Part shown: piece after piece, positions 26,900-35,439 of the stretch
Numbering within the stretch: the stretch's first letter is position 1
Layout of the letters: every line of letters begins with the position of its first letter
Source: Paenibacillus sp. FSL R10-2734
GTDB lineage: Bacteria; Bacillota; Bacilli; Paenibacillales; Paenibacillaceae
Length of the DNA stretch: 64,000 bases
Reading direction: 5' to 3'
Assembly (NCBI RefSeq): GCF_037963865.1
Contig: NZ_CP150170.1
Coordinates: 1,116,001 to 1,180,000, forward strand
Notes under the pieces: generated by a model
What the model was told of the DNA's origin: nothing
Database searches by the model: none
Seen by the model: only the letters and a program-made list of their open reading frames with translations
Made by a program: the position numbers and the translations under genes

Positions 26900-26928
26900 T
26901 TTACAGGCTTTAATATTACGGGTATAAT
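26900..26928 (+). promoter_or_regulatory. Sigma-A promoter for the antiporter leader
   Basis: TTTACA (26900-26905) and TATAAT (26923-26928) are separated by 17 bases. Transcription would start near 26935 and give a leader of about 130 nucleotides before the antiporter. Confidence 0.75.
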
Positions 26929-26968
26929 ATAGTTAATAATACTAAATTGAATAATTTTTTGTTTTTTG

Positions 26969-27007
26969 GAGGAGCCTGTCAACAAGGGCTCCTCTTTGTC
27001 TTTTTTT
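26969..27007 (+). terminator. Leader terminator / candidate attenuator before antiporter
   Basis: The stem GAGGAGCC / GGCTCCTC with a 10-base loop is followed by TTTGTCTTTTTTT. It lies downstream of the promoter at 26900 and upstream of the antiporter start at 27065, so it may act as a conditional terminator. No known riboswitch class was recognised. Confidence 0.6.
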
Positions 27008-27064
27008 GGCCTGGAGATGTCCCTGGTTGGCAATTCTTATATACAACAAGGGAGTGGATGAAAC

Positions 27065-28219
27065 ATGGAGTTTGTTCTATATCTTATGCTGATTATACTA
27101 TTCACCAAGCTGGCTGGTGATTTATCTGTACGACTGGGACAACCGTCGGTACTGGGTAAGCTAATTGTCGGTATTATACTGGGTCCTGCGGTACTAGGTT
27201 GGATTCAGAATGGAGAGTTTATTCATTACTTTTCAGAGGTCGGTGTTCTATTGTTGATGTTCATAGCGGGGCTTGAGACGGATCTGGATCAACTGCGTAA
27301 GAACTGGAAATCAGCTTTCGCAGTAGCCGTCGGAGGTATCATTTTACCTTTTCTAGGTGGATTCGCCATTGGAGAGATGTTTGGTTTTTCTTATGCTAAT
27401 GCCTTGTTTATGGGCGTCATTCTTAGTGCCACATCGGTCAGCATATCGGTGCAGGTGCTGAAGGATATGAATAAGCTGAACACACGTGAAGGTTCTACCA
27501 TTCTGGGAGCCGCCGTTGTAGATGACATCCTGGTTGTAATTTTGCTAGCTGTACTAATGAGCTTTTTCGGCACAGGAGAATCAGTATCCATTGGTCTTTT
27601 GATTACGAAAAAAGTGTTGTTCTTCGCTGTAGCGATTGTTGTGGGCTGGTTCGTTGTTCCTCGGGTTATGAAATGGATGGCTCCGCTAAAGGTGACAGAG
27701 GCAGTTATTGCAGCGGCTCTAATGATTTGCTTTGCATTTGCGTATTTCGCTGAATATATGGGGATGGCAGGAATCATCGGAGCTTTTGCAGCTGGGATCG
27801 CTATTTCTCAAACCACCTTTAAGCACACTGTGGAATCTAAGCTAGAGCCTATAGCCTATTCAATTTTTGTTCCGGTCTTTTTTGTAAGTATCGGACTCAA
27901 TGTTTCCTTTGAAGGGGTTGGCAGCCAAATTGGGTTCGTCCTCCTGTTGACGGTTGTTGCTATTCTAACCAAACTGTTAGGTGGCGGTCTAGGTGCGCGT
28001 CTTACAGGCTTTAATAACCATTCGGCGGCAATTATTGGTTCGGGGATGATTTCGCGTGGTGAGGTTGCGTTGATCATCGCGGCAACAGGTCTGAGCAGTG
28101 GATTGTTGCAGCAGCAGTATTTTACTTCCGTAATTATTGTGGTCATTGTAACTACACTTGTAACACCACCACTCTTAAAATATTTGTTCCGCGATCCAGT
28201 ACGCGTGGGAGAAAAATAA
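27065..28219 (+). CDS. Cation:proton antiporter (CPA2/KefB family)
   Basis: 384 residues, almost entirely membrane-spanning (about 11-13 segments). It shows the NhaA-like fold motifs LMFIAGLETDLDQL and AAVVDDILVVILL, whose Asp pair is typical of CPA2 exchangers. There is no C-terminal TrkA-N domain, unlike KefB. It could move K+ or Na+ against H+; the ion cannot be assigned. AAGGGAG precedes the ATG. It is a single gene behind a leader with a terminator-like hairpin. Confidence 0.88.
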   Translation: MEFVLYLMLIILFTKLAGDLSVRLGQPSVLGKLIVGIILGPAVLGWIQNGEFIHYFSEVGVLLLMFIAGLETDLDQLRKNWKSAFAVAVGGIILPFLGGFAIGEMFGFSYANALFMGVILSATSVSISVQVLKDMNKLNTREGSTILGAAVVDDILVVILLAVLMSFFGTGESVSIGLLITKKVLFFAVAIVVGWFVVPRVMKWMAPLKVTEAVIAAALMICFAFAYFAEYMGMAGIIGAFAAGIAISQTTFKHTVESKLEPIAYSIFVPVFFVSIGLNVSFEGVGSQIGFVLLLTVVAILTKLLGGGLGARLTGFNNHSAAIIGSGMISRGEVALIIAATGLSSGLLQQQYFTSVIIVVIVTTLVTPPLLKYLFRDPVRVGEK

Positions 28220-28229
28220 AATTTAGCAA

Positions 28230-28279
28230 AGAGGTGTTCCAAAAGCCATTTTTACATGGCTTATGGGGCACCTTTTTTT
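28230..28279 (+). terminator. Terminator after antiporter
   Basis: AGGTGTTCC-AAAGCCAT / ATGGCTTATGGGGCACCT forms a long stem followed by TTTTTTT. Its 3' arm ATGGCTTATGGGGCACC (28256-28272) is the exact reverse complement of 21015-21031 after minJ. Confidence 0.8.
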
Positions 28280-28360
28280 GTTGTTCTTGCATTCCTATAC
28301 CTTCAGAAGGAGAAAGTCCCCCGCCTTAAGACTGAGTATAAAACCAGCCGTAGGGCTGTT

Positions 28361-28388
28361 TTGACATCGACCAAAAATGTCTAAACTA
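28361..28388 (+). promoter_or_regulatory. Candidate promoter with overlapping inverted repeat before RND gene
   Basis: TTGACA (28361-28366) and TAAACT (28383-28388) are 16 bases apart. The inverted repeat GACAT-N9-ATGTC (28363-28381) fills the spacer, a position where a repressor or MerR-type regulator would act. No regulator can be assigned. Confidence 0.45.
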
Positions 28389-28470
28389 AATCTCGGGATG
28401 GAAAATAATACATAATGAGGCAGTCATAAGAGGAGTACCAGAAATATATGGGGTGGAAGGGGAAACGAAA

Positions 28471-31400
28471 ATGAAATGGTTAACCAAATGGTCATTCGGT
28501 AACAAGGCTGCGGTGGGACTTTTAGTGGTAATGGCTCTAGTAGTGGGAGGACTGAGCTATACTTCGCTACCGATGGAATTTATGCCAGAGGCAGATAATC
28601 CACAAGTTACAGTAACGGTGCTCGGTCCGGGTCAGGATGCCCATGCAATGGAAACGAAGGTTACGAAGCCGATTGAAGCTGGGGCTGCTTTTGTAAAGGG
28701 GAAGAAAGAAATACTGTCCACTTCCGGGGACGGATACGCACAGGTGAACATCTTCTATGATTCGAAAACGAATATGAAGGATGCTGCTGGGGAGGTGCAA
28801 AAGGTTGTAGATTCGTTGCAGTTCCCTGAAGGGGTGATGGCTCCTTTTGTACTTCAACTGAATACTTCCATGATCCCAGTGTCGCAGATCACTCTTTCGT
28901 TTGACGAAGGTCTGACTAAAGAGAACCTCAAGCTTGCTGAAGAAACGATCATTCCAGAGATGCAACAAGCGGAAGGTGTAGCTAACGTCGCCCTATATGG
29001 CAAAGTAACTCCGCAAGTGCGAGTGAAGCTAGATCCTAAACTAATGGCTGAAAAGGGAATTACGACACCTCAAGTTCTAGGGTTACTGCAAGGACGTAAT
29101 GTGTCGGCATCCCTTGGGGAGCAGACGATTGGCGGTCAGACAGGTAACGTTAACGTGGTTTCCACGATTGATAGTATCGATACCCTAAAAAAGCTACCCG
29201 TATCCTCGGGAGTTAAGTTGCAGGATATTGCTGCCGTTGAATTGAAGCAGGATCAAGAAAGCGTTAGCCGCTCGAACGGGAAAGATGTTCTTTTCGCCAT
29301 AGTGACCAAAGAGGCTAATGCAAACGCAGTGAGCGTCGGAAATCATATACAAGATACCGTAGAACATATTAATAAAACGATTCCTAACGCAGAAGCAGCC
29401 GTGGTATTCAGTACATCAGATATGGTAGTTACCTCCGTGAACAGTATGATGCGTGAAGTATTACTTGGCGCATTATTCGCGACAATCGTGATTCTGTTCT
29501 TCCTGCGCAACCTGCGTGCAACACTGATTACGGCGGTTTCTATCCCGCTTTCTCTAGCAGTTACCTTATATCTGCTTGATATATCCGGCATAAGTCTGAA
29601 TATTATTACACTCGGAGGTGTGGCCGTTGCGGTCGGACGTCTGGTGGATGATAGTATCGTAGTTATCGAGAATATTTACCGTAGGCTGCAAAAAGAACCC
29701 TTCTCCCGCGAAATGATCATAAGCGCAACTGGGGAAGTGGCTAGAGCAATTACTTCATCAACGATTGCAACAGTAGCTGTGTTTCTGCCTATGGGTCTTT
29801 TGCGTGGTAGCTTACAAGCCTTTTTGCTTCCGTTTGCATTAACTGTCACCTATTCATTGCTTACCTCACTCGTGGTAGCTTTGACAGTAGTTCCGCTGTT
29901 AAGCTCATGGCTTCTGAGAAGAACTTCTATGAAAGAACACGAGCCATCTAAATGGTTTGTACGATTCCTTGATTGGAATCTTCGCCGGAAATGGATCACC
30001 CTATCGCTGGGTCTCCTTCTTCTGATTGGCTCCATTGCAGCTTATGTGACTATGCCAAAAGGTGCGCTGGATGCTTCAGATGCCAGCTATGTCTCTGTTC
30101 AGTTGAATTATCCTAAGGATACCCCTGTTAAGGAGATCTTGGAAAAAGGAAAGCAGCTAGAGCAAGATCTGATGAAGCAGCCAGAAGCGGAGACGGTGAT
30201 TATGCAATCAGGGAACAGTGCGGATGCGGCCCAGTGGGGCACTGTCAGCTCGGAGACTTTGGTGGACTATACCGTTGTTATGAAAAAAGGTGCAGATGCT
30301 GAGGCGTTTATCGATTATGTCCGTGATGTGAAGGATTCTTATGCAGGGGCAACACTCGTTGCCAACCAGATGAGTATGATGGGTTCAAGCTCTACCAGCG
30401 AGTATATTGATATCGTGGGTGATAATCTTACAGATATAACTGCTGTTGCAGCAGAAGTTACGGAAAAGCTAAAGACTGTGGATGGCATTCAGAAAGTTAG
30501 TAGCAATATGGAGGATACCAAACCAGTGTTTTCCTTCAAGGTAGATCCAGCACAGACGAATGCGCAAGAAATTACCATGCAATTGTCGGCTATGCTGAAT
30601 CCGATCCCTATGGGCCAAATCGACCTGGACGGTACTCCTGCTGGGGTAGTGTTAGATCCGATAGCTCAGCCAAAGTCTGAGCAAGATTTAAAAGCAATGA
30701 CGCTCATGACTGCTGAAGGACCAAAGCCACTATCTCATCTCGCAACCTATGAGGTTCGGAATGAACCTGCACTGTTGTTCCATAAAGATGGGAAGCCCTA
30801 TGCGAGAATTACGGCGGAAGTTGATCCGAAGAAGGTGTCTGAAATCGGAGCGAGTATTAAAAAGGAAACCGATAGTCTTACTCTTCCGAAAGGTGTCACC
30901 TTGTTTGCAGGAGGAGCATCGGTCGATCAGTCAGAGGATTTCGCTGACCTTGGTATGACGGCGCTAATCTCCATTGGGTTGGTGTATCTGATCATGGTCC
31001 TCACCTTCAAAACCCTTCGTGCTCCGCTGGCGATTATGTTCTCTCTACCACTAGCTGCGATTGGTGCGATTGTTGGACTTATCGTGTCCGGCGTTACGCC
31101 TGACTTCACGGCCCTGTTCGGGGCTCTGATGTTAATCGGTATCGTCGTTACCAATGCTATAGTGCTCATCGACCGCATTAAGCAGAATGAAGCGCATATG
31201 AGTATTCGCGAAGCGATTCTGGAAGCGGCCGGAACACGGATGCGTCCGATTCTAATGACTGCTATTGCTACCATTTGCGCCATGACACCACTGCTGTTCG
31301 GCCATGCCGAGATGGGCAGCATTGTTTCGCAAAGCTTAGCCATTGTGGTTATTGGGGGATTAACTGCGGCAACGCTGCTGACGCTGGTTGTAGTACCAGC

Positions 31401-31485
31401 CATTTACGAGCTGTTCTACTTCCGTAAATCGGCTAAAGAGCGCAAAGGCGCAGTGAAAGTAGAAACTCCGACGCATGGTGCTTAA
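28471..31485 (+). CDS. RND efflux transporter permease (SwrC/AcrB family)
   Basis: 1004 residues from ATG 28471, preceded by GGAAGGGG; a GTG/ATG just upstream is less likely. It has twelve membrane segments in the 1+5+1+5 pattern and two large external loops. TM4 carries the proton-relay Asp pair in VAVGRLVDDSIVVIENIYRR. B. subtilis SwrC (surfactin export) is the closest known type. In Gram-positives there is no outer membrane channel, and no adaptor gene is adjacent. The substrate is unknown. Confidence 0.92.
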   Translation: MKWLTKWSFGNKAAVGLLVVMALVVGGLSYTSLPMEFMPEADNPQVTVTVLGPGQDAHAMETKVTKPIEAGAAFVKGKKEILSTSGDGYAQVNIFYDSKTNMKDAAGEVQKVVDSLQFPEGVMAPFVLQLNTSMIPVSQITLSFDEGLTKENLKLAEETIIPEMQQAEGVANVALYGKVTPQVRVKLDPKLMAEKGITTPQVLGLLQGRNVSASLGEQTIGGQTGNVNVVSTIDSIDTLKKLPVSSGVKLQDIAAVELKQDQESVSRSNGKDVLFAIVTKEANANAVSVGNHIQDTVEHINKTIPNAEAAVVFSTSDMVVTSVNSMMREVLLGALFATIVILFFLRNLRATLITAVSIPLSLAVTLYLLDISGISLNIITLGGVAVAVGRLVDDSIVVIENIYRRLQKEPFSREMIISATGEVARAITSSTIATVAVFLPMGLLRGSLQAFLLPFALTVTYSLLTSLVVALTVVPLLSSWLLRRTSMKEHEPSKWFVRFLDWNLRRKWITLSLGLLLLIGSIAAYVTMPKGALDASDASYVSVQLNYPKDTPVKEILEKGKQLEQDLMKQPEAETVIMQSGNSADAAQWGTVSSETLVDYTVVMKKGADAEAFIDYVRDVKDSYAGATLVANQMSMMGSSSTSEYIDIVGDNLTDITAVAAEVTEKLKTVDGIQKVSSNMEDTKPVFSFKVDPAQTNAQEITMQLSAMLNPIPMGQIDLDGTPAGVVLDPIAQPKSEQDLKAMTLMTAEGPKPLSHLATYEVRNEPALLFHKDGKPYARITAEVDPKKVSEIGASIKKETDSLTLPKGVTLFAGGASVDQSEDFADLGMTALISIGLVYLIMVLTFKTLRAPLAIMFSLPLAAIGAIVGLIVSGVTPDFTALFGALMLIGIVVTNAIVLIDRIKQNEAHMSIREAILEAAGTRMRPILMTAIATICAMTPLLFGHAEMGSIVSQSLAIVVIGGLTAATLLTLVVVPAIYELFYFRKSAKERKGAVKVETPTHGA

Positions 31486-31515
31486 TAACAAGATGTTATA
31501 GTGATAAACAACCGA

Positions 31516-31566
31516 AACAGGCCATCCTCAGTCATCTTAATGATGCTGGGGAGGGCCTGTTGATTT
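31516..31566 (+). terminator. Terminator after RND gene
   Basis: AACAGGCC-TCC ... GGAGGGCCTGTT forms a strong stem; the following T-run is weak (GATTT). Confidence 0.65.
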
Positions 31567-31680
31567 AGAATATTAGAATTTTTTGCGTAATTAATGTCTA
31601 ATAACTTAAGTCACTGTTATTCTTTAAATGCAGTGCTATGCTCTGTTTATTAAATTCCATAAGTTAGGAGAATTCTCCAG

Positions 31681-32472
31681 TTGGATAATTCTGAATGCGA
31701 ACAAGCTTGGTTTACGGTAGAGGATCTAGACAAAAAATACGATGATTCCTTATGTGAATGTTGCCAATCTGGGAGTAACTCCGCAATGGTAAACTCCTGT
31801 TCTATAGAAGAGTTGGTTCCTAATGAGATATTGGTTGAAGTGCTGCATTCGGAATTAGCGAAGATTACGGAATTTCTTTCATTTCCCTTTGTATTTTTCT
31901 TAACAGACCGATCAGGTAATATTATGGATATTGTCAGTCCATTCGAGAAGGTTCATGAGAAATTAGAACACTTCGGAATTAAAAGTGGAACCAATCTTTC
32001 AAAGCAATTCTCAGGATTAAATGCTGTTTCCCTGGCAATGGAGGTTAAGTCTATTGCAGTAGTGCGGGGATATGAGCATAATATGCCAATGTTCAAAGAG
32101 TGGAATTGTGTATGTGCTCCTATAAAGGTGAACGGTCTCATATGTGGATATATTAACATCTCATTTGAAGCCCATCGACCCATTGGTTTTTCGATACTTT
32201 TTATTAAACAATTATCCGAAAAGATAGTTTTGAGGCTGAAGGAACGAAGTCCAGGATTAATTGAGTATAGCTTTCAAGAGAAGTGTAACTCGTATCACTT
32301 ATCCCCTAGAGAGAGGGATGTGGCGTACCATTGGTCACTAAGAAAAGGTGCGCTGCAAATATCCAATGATCTTAATGTGACAGAAGGTACTGTACGGAAT
32401 ATCGTTAAGAGTATTTACAGTAAGATGAATATCAGCGAGCGATGGGAACTGATTGAGCTATTAAAGTTATAA
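31681..32472 (+). CDS. GAF-like sensor with LuxR-type helix-turn-helix
   Basis: 263 residues from TTG 31681, supported by TTAGGAGAATTC. An N-terminal segment is Cys-rich (LCECCQSGSN, plus Cys about 15 residues on). A GAF-like sensory domain spans about 55-195 (FPFVFFLTDRSGNIMDI). The C-terminal LuxR/NarL helix-turn-helix (about 205-263) has LSPRERDVAYHWSLRKG and VTEGTVRNIVKSIYSKM. The signal is unknown; the Cys cluster might bind a metal or sense redox, which is speculation. It may regulate the adjacent RND gene. Confidence 0.75.
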   Translation: MDNSECEQAWFTVEDLDKKYDDSLCECCQSGSNSAMVNSCSIEELVPNEILVEVLHSELAKITEFLSFPFVFFLTDRSGNIMDIVSPFEKVHEKLEHFGIKSGTNLSKQFSGLNAVSLAMEVKSIAVVRGYEHNMPMFKEWNCVCAPIKVNGLICGYINISFEAHRPIGFSILFIKQLSEKIVLRLKERSPGLIEYSFQEKCNSYHLSPRERDVAYHWSLRKGALQISNDLNVTEGTVRNIVKSIYSKMNISERWELIELLKL

Positions 32473-32491
32473 CTCTGGATAGATGAAGTTC

Positions 32492-32533
32492 AAACGGCAA
32501 GCCTCCGAGTCAGTGGGAGCTTACCGTCTTTTT
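32492..32533. terminator. Bidirectional terminator between convergent genes
   Basis: ACGGCAAGCCTCC / GGGAGCTTACCGT forms a stem, with CTTTTTG on the plus side. It serves the LuxR-type gene and probably the convergent stalk-domain gene ending at 32536. Confidence 0.7.
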
Positions 32534-32535
32534 GT

Positions 32536-33726
32536 TTATGGATTCAGCTTGTCCACACTAAGCGTATAGGTCTGATCCAGTAACCATTTGCCTTCTTTGG
32601 ATTTCTTCAGCGTAGAAACAGAGGTTGTGCGGTTATCCTGAAAGTCAGGGCCTTTTAGTTTAGTACTCGTCTGAACTGTATAAACGGCTGCAGTATCCTT
32701 GGTATAATCAATGATTTTGGCTGATTCCAGAGTAGACTTTAGATCATAGACTGCAAAAATTTGGCTGAGGATCTGTTTTGTCTGTTCGAACACCGGTGAC
32801 TCAGGATCAAGGGTAGAGAGCATGCCCTGCACATTCTCTGAATTGGTATAGTCCAGGTTGCTCTGAAGCACAGCCAATATATCTGTTTCATCCGCCTTCG
32901 GCACGGCAGGCTTAGCATTCAGTTGTTGGTCAGGGAGGGTATATTGTATAGCTTTAATCTGCAAATTGTTGATTTTCCAATCGTCAGTACTGGCAGTACG
33001 CGTTAAACTGTAAATATATTCAGTGGTATTATCCAAGCTGAACGGGCCGCTGTGATGTGTAGTCGTTTCAACGGTTTGAACCGTAGCTTCTGTGGGTTGA
33101 AGATTGATGATATCCAATTGGTCTAGTGACGTGGTGGAATAATCGGATTGTTCCATTTGACTCTTAACCTGCGGTCCGATGGCCGCTATAGGAGACTTGC
33201 TGTCGATCAGGCTCATGAATCCGTCGTAGTTGTTACTGTTAGAATAGGTGATGTATTTCTCAAAAAGAGCCTTGATTTCCTGCGGGTTTGCCTGGTCAGC
33301 CTTACTCGTGATTGCTACTGTCTTCGATTGTGCATTCCAGATCACCTCATTGCCGGTAGCTTCACCTACGAAGCGCAGCGGGATGTAAGTGGAATTGTTG
33401 ATGAGCTTAGGAGCAACAGCCAGTGGGGTCACTACACCATTGATGCGGGCGTGCTTGCTACCTAGTTGTAGTGTAATCGTAAGACCTTCCTTAGTACCTG
33501 TGATAGTGCCGGTGGCTTGATTCCACTCGATTGAAAGTCCCAGTTTCTCAAAAACCGGGCGGAATGGAACGACAATCGTACCGTTGTCATTGAAGGGAGC
33601 CTGTCCCTTCAGCACAAGCTGCTGCTGATTGATCTGAATGGAGATCGGCTGCGCTGCGGCATGGGCAGGCCATGCGATAGCGGTGGAAAGAAGAGTTGCT
33701 GCGATTAGGGTGGATACGGTTTTCAT
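32536..33726 (-). CDS. Secreted stalk-domain (copper amine oxidase N-like) protein
   Basis: 396 residues with a signal peptide (MKTVSTLIAATLLSTAIA, cleaved after AHA). The Cu_amine_oxidN1-type domain spans about 25-140 (VVPFRPVFEKLGLSIEW and STYIPLRFVGEATG). Two similar NTF2-like repeats follow (about 145-265 and 280-395), each starting with an Ile-leu-alpha region and YTNS/YSNS. Copper binding is not implied; in Paenibacillus this domain is a common extracellular module of unknown role. It is monocistronic. Confidence 0.82.
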   Translation of the reverse strand: MKTVSTLIAATLLSTAIAWPAHAAAQPISIQINQQQLVLKGQAPFNDNGTIVVPFRPVFEKLGLSIEWNQATGTITGTKEGLTITLQLGSKHARINGVVTPLAVAPKLINNSTYIPLRFVGEATGNEVIWNAQSKTVAITSKADQANPQEIKALFEKYITYSNSNNYDGFMSLIDSKSPIAAIGPQVKSQMEQSDYSTTSLDQLDIINLQPTEATVQTVETTTHHSGPFSLDNTTEYIYSLTRTASTDDWKINNLQIKAIQYTLPDQQLNAKPAVPKADETDILAVLQSNLDYTNSENVQGMLSTLDPESPVFEQTKQILSQIFAVYDLKSTLESAKIIDYTKDTAAVYTVQTSTKLKGPDFQDNRTTSVSTLKKSKEGKWLLDQTYTLSVDKLNP

Positions 33727-33920
33727 TATGTGAATTCTCCTTTTTCTTGAAGCTTCCTTATCAAAAGTGATCTTATGTATAAAATGTATGATATAACCTC
33801 CAAATCATAAATATCCTATGATGTATATTTACAAAATACTCTCAATGTGCTAGCGGATGCTATATGTTCAGGAACTATGAATGGCTGCGTATATCATAGT
33901 GTTGATATTTATTTACATAC

Positions 33921-33962
33921 AAAAAGCAGGCCAACGATACCTGGTATCGCTGCCTGCTTTTT
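33921..33962. terminator. Bidirectional terminator at the end of the gcv operon
   Basis: AAAAAGCAGG ... CGATACC-TGGTATCG ... CCTGCTTTTT is a strong stem with T-runs on both strands. It lies just past the gcvPB stop. Confidence 0.88.
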
Positions 33963-33978
33963 ATACTGTCATTTTCTA

Positions 33979-35439
33979 TTAACCGCAAGAACAATTCAAT
34001 ACGGGCTTACGTGCAGCTTGTGTCTCATCCAAACGACTAATCTCTGTGGTATGCGGTGCGTTGATTACGATTTCTGGTGTCTCCTGCGCTTCCTTCACAA
34101 TCTGGATCATCGTTTCGATGAAGCCGTCGAGTGTTTCTTTGCTCTCGGTTTCCGTCGGTTCGATCATCATGCATTCCTCTACAGTCAGTGGGAAGTACAC
34201 GGTGGGTGGGTGGTAGCCGAAGTCGAGCAATCGTTTTGCAACGTCCAAGGTACGGACCCCATATTGTTTGAGATTTTTGCCGGACATTACGAATTCATGC
34301 TTACATACACCTGGATATGGGATTTCAAAATATGGCGCCAGCCGGTGCATCATATAGTTCGCATTCAGCACAGCATTTTCTGATACCTCACGAAGTCCAT
34401 CAGGACCATAGGTACGGATATAGGCATAAGCCCGAACTAGAATACCGAAGTTACCGTAAAAAGCTTTTACGCGTCCAATGGATTCCGGTCCGCCAAAGTC
34501 GAGCGAGAAGCTGCTATCTTCATTCTTCACCACAGTAGGTTGTGGCAGGAACGGAATGAGGATAGATTTTACGCCAACAGGTCCGGCTCCGGGGCCGCCG
34601 CCGCCGTGCGGAGTGCTCATTGTCTTATGCAAGTTCAAATGCACAACGTCAAAGCCCATGTCACCAGGACGGGTAATGCCCATAATCGCATTGGAGTTGG
34701 CTCCATCGTAATAAAGTAAGCCGCCTGCTTCGTGCACAATTTCAGCGATTTCGACGATTTGGGTCTCGAACAAGCCGAGTGTGCTCGGATTAGTCAGCAT
34801 CAGTGCGGCTGTGTCGCTACCGACGGCTGCCTTCAGTGCTTCAAGATCAACCATTCCTTTATCTGTGGATGGGATCGTGATCGTTTCAAGTCCTGCTGCT
34901 GAAGCACTGGCAGGATTGGTACCGTGCGAGGAATCCGGCACGATAACCTTCGTGCGTGTCTCGCCGCGGCTTTCATGGTAGGCGCGGATCATCATGAGGC
35001 CGGTCCATTCACCATGAGCACCTGCGGCTGGCTGCAAGGATACAGCATCCATACCCGTCAGTGCGGACAGATCATTTTGCAGAGTATACATTAATTCAAG
35101 TGCGCCTTGAATACTTTCTTCCGGCTGGTAAGGGTGGATCTTCGCTAGGCCTACGATGCGGGCAACATCTTCGTTAATTTTTGGATTGTATTTCATCGTA
35201 CATGAACCGAGTGGATAGAAGCCGTTATCTACGCCGAAGTTGCGGCGTGACAAGGAAGTATAGTGACGAATGACATCCACTTCAGATACTTCTGGAAGCA
35301 CGACGGGTTCGCTACGGAGTAAACCTGATGGGATCAGGGATTCAATGCTTTCTTCCTGCGGCACATCGCATTGTGGCAAGGAATAGGCCGAACGGCCCGG
35401 ACGACTTAATTCAAAGATTAGACTTTGTTCCGGTTTCAT
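33979..35439 (-). CDS. gcvPB: Glycine dehydrogenase subunit 2 (P-protein beta)
   Basis: 486 residues, the catalytic PLP-binding half of the split P-protein. K272 in HLNLHKTMSTPHGGGG is the Schiff-base lysine, and the Gly-rich loop is intact. With GcvPA it decarboxylates glycine and passes aminomethyl to lipoyl-GcvH. The C-terminus ends with a Cys-containing tail (LNCSCG). Its ATG overlaps the gcvPA stop by 4 bases (ATGA). It is the last gene of the riboswitch-controlled operon. Confidence 0.96.
   Translation of the reverse strand: MKPEQSLIFELSRPGRSAYSLPQCDVPQEESIESLIPSGLLRSEPVVLPEVSEVDVIRHYTSLSRRNFGVDNGFYPLGSCTMKYNPKINEDVARIVGLAKIHPYQPEESIQGALELMYTLQNDLSALTGMDAVSLQPAAGAHGEWTGLMMIRAYHESRGETRTKVIVPDSSHGTNPASASAAGLETITIPSTDKGMVDLEALKAAVGSDTAALMLTNPSTLGLFETQIVEIAEIVHEAGGLLYYDGANSNAIMGITRPGDMGFDVVHLNLHKTMSTPHGGGGPGAGPVGVKSILIPFLPQPTVVKNEDSSFSLDFGGPESIGRVKAFYGNFGILVRAYAYIRTYGPDGLREVSENAVLNANYMMHRLAPYFEIPYPGVCKHEFVMSGKNLKQYGVRTLDVAKRLLDFGYHPPTVYFPLTVEECMMIEPTETESKETLDGFIETMIQIVKEAQETPEIVINAPHTTEISRLDETQAARKPVLNCSCG

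Noticed and set aside
26784..27064. c-di-AMP (ydaO) riboswitch before the antiporter
   Set aside because: The context fits, but the aptamer core is absent; only a promoter and terminator hairpin are seen.
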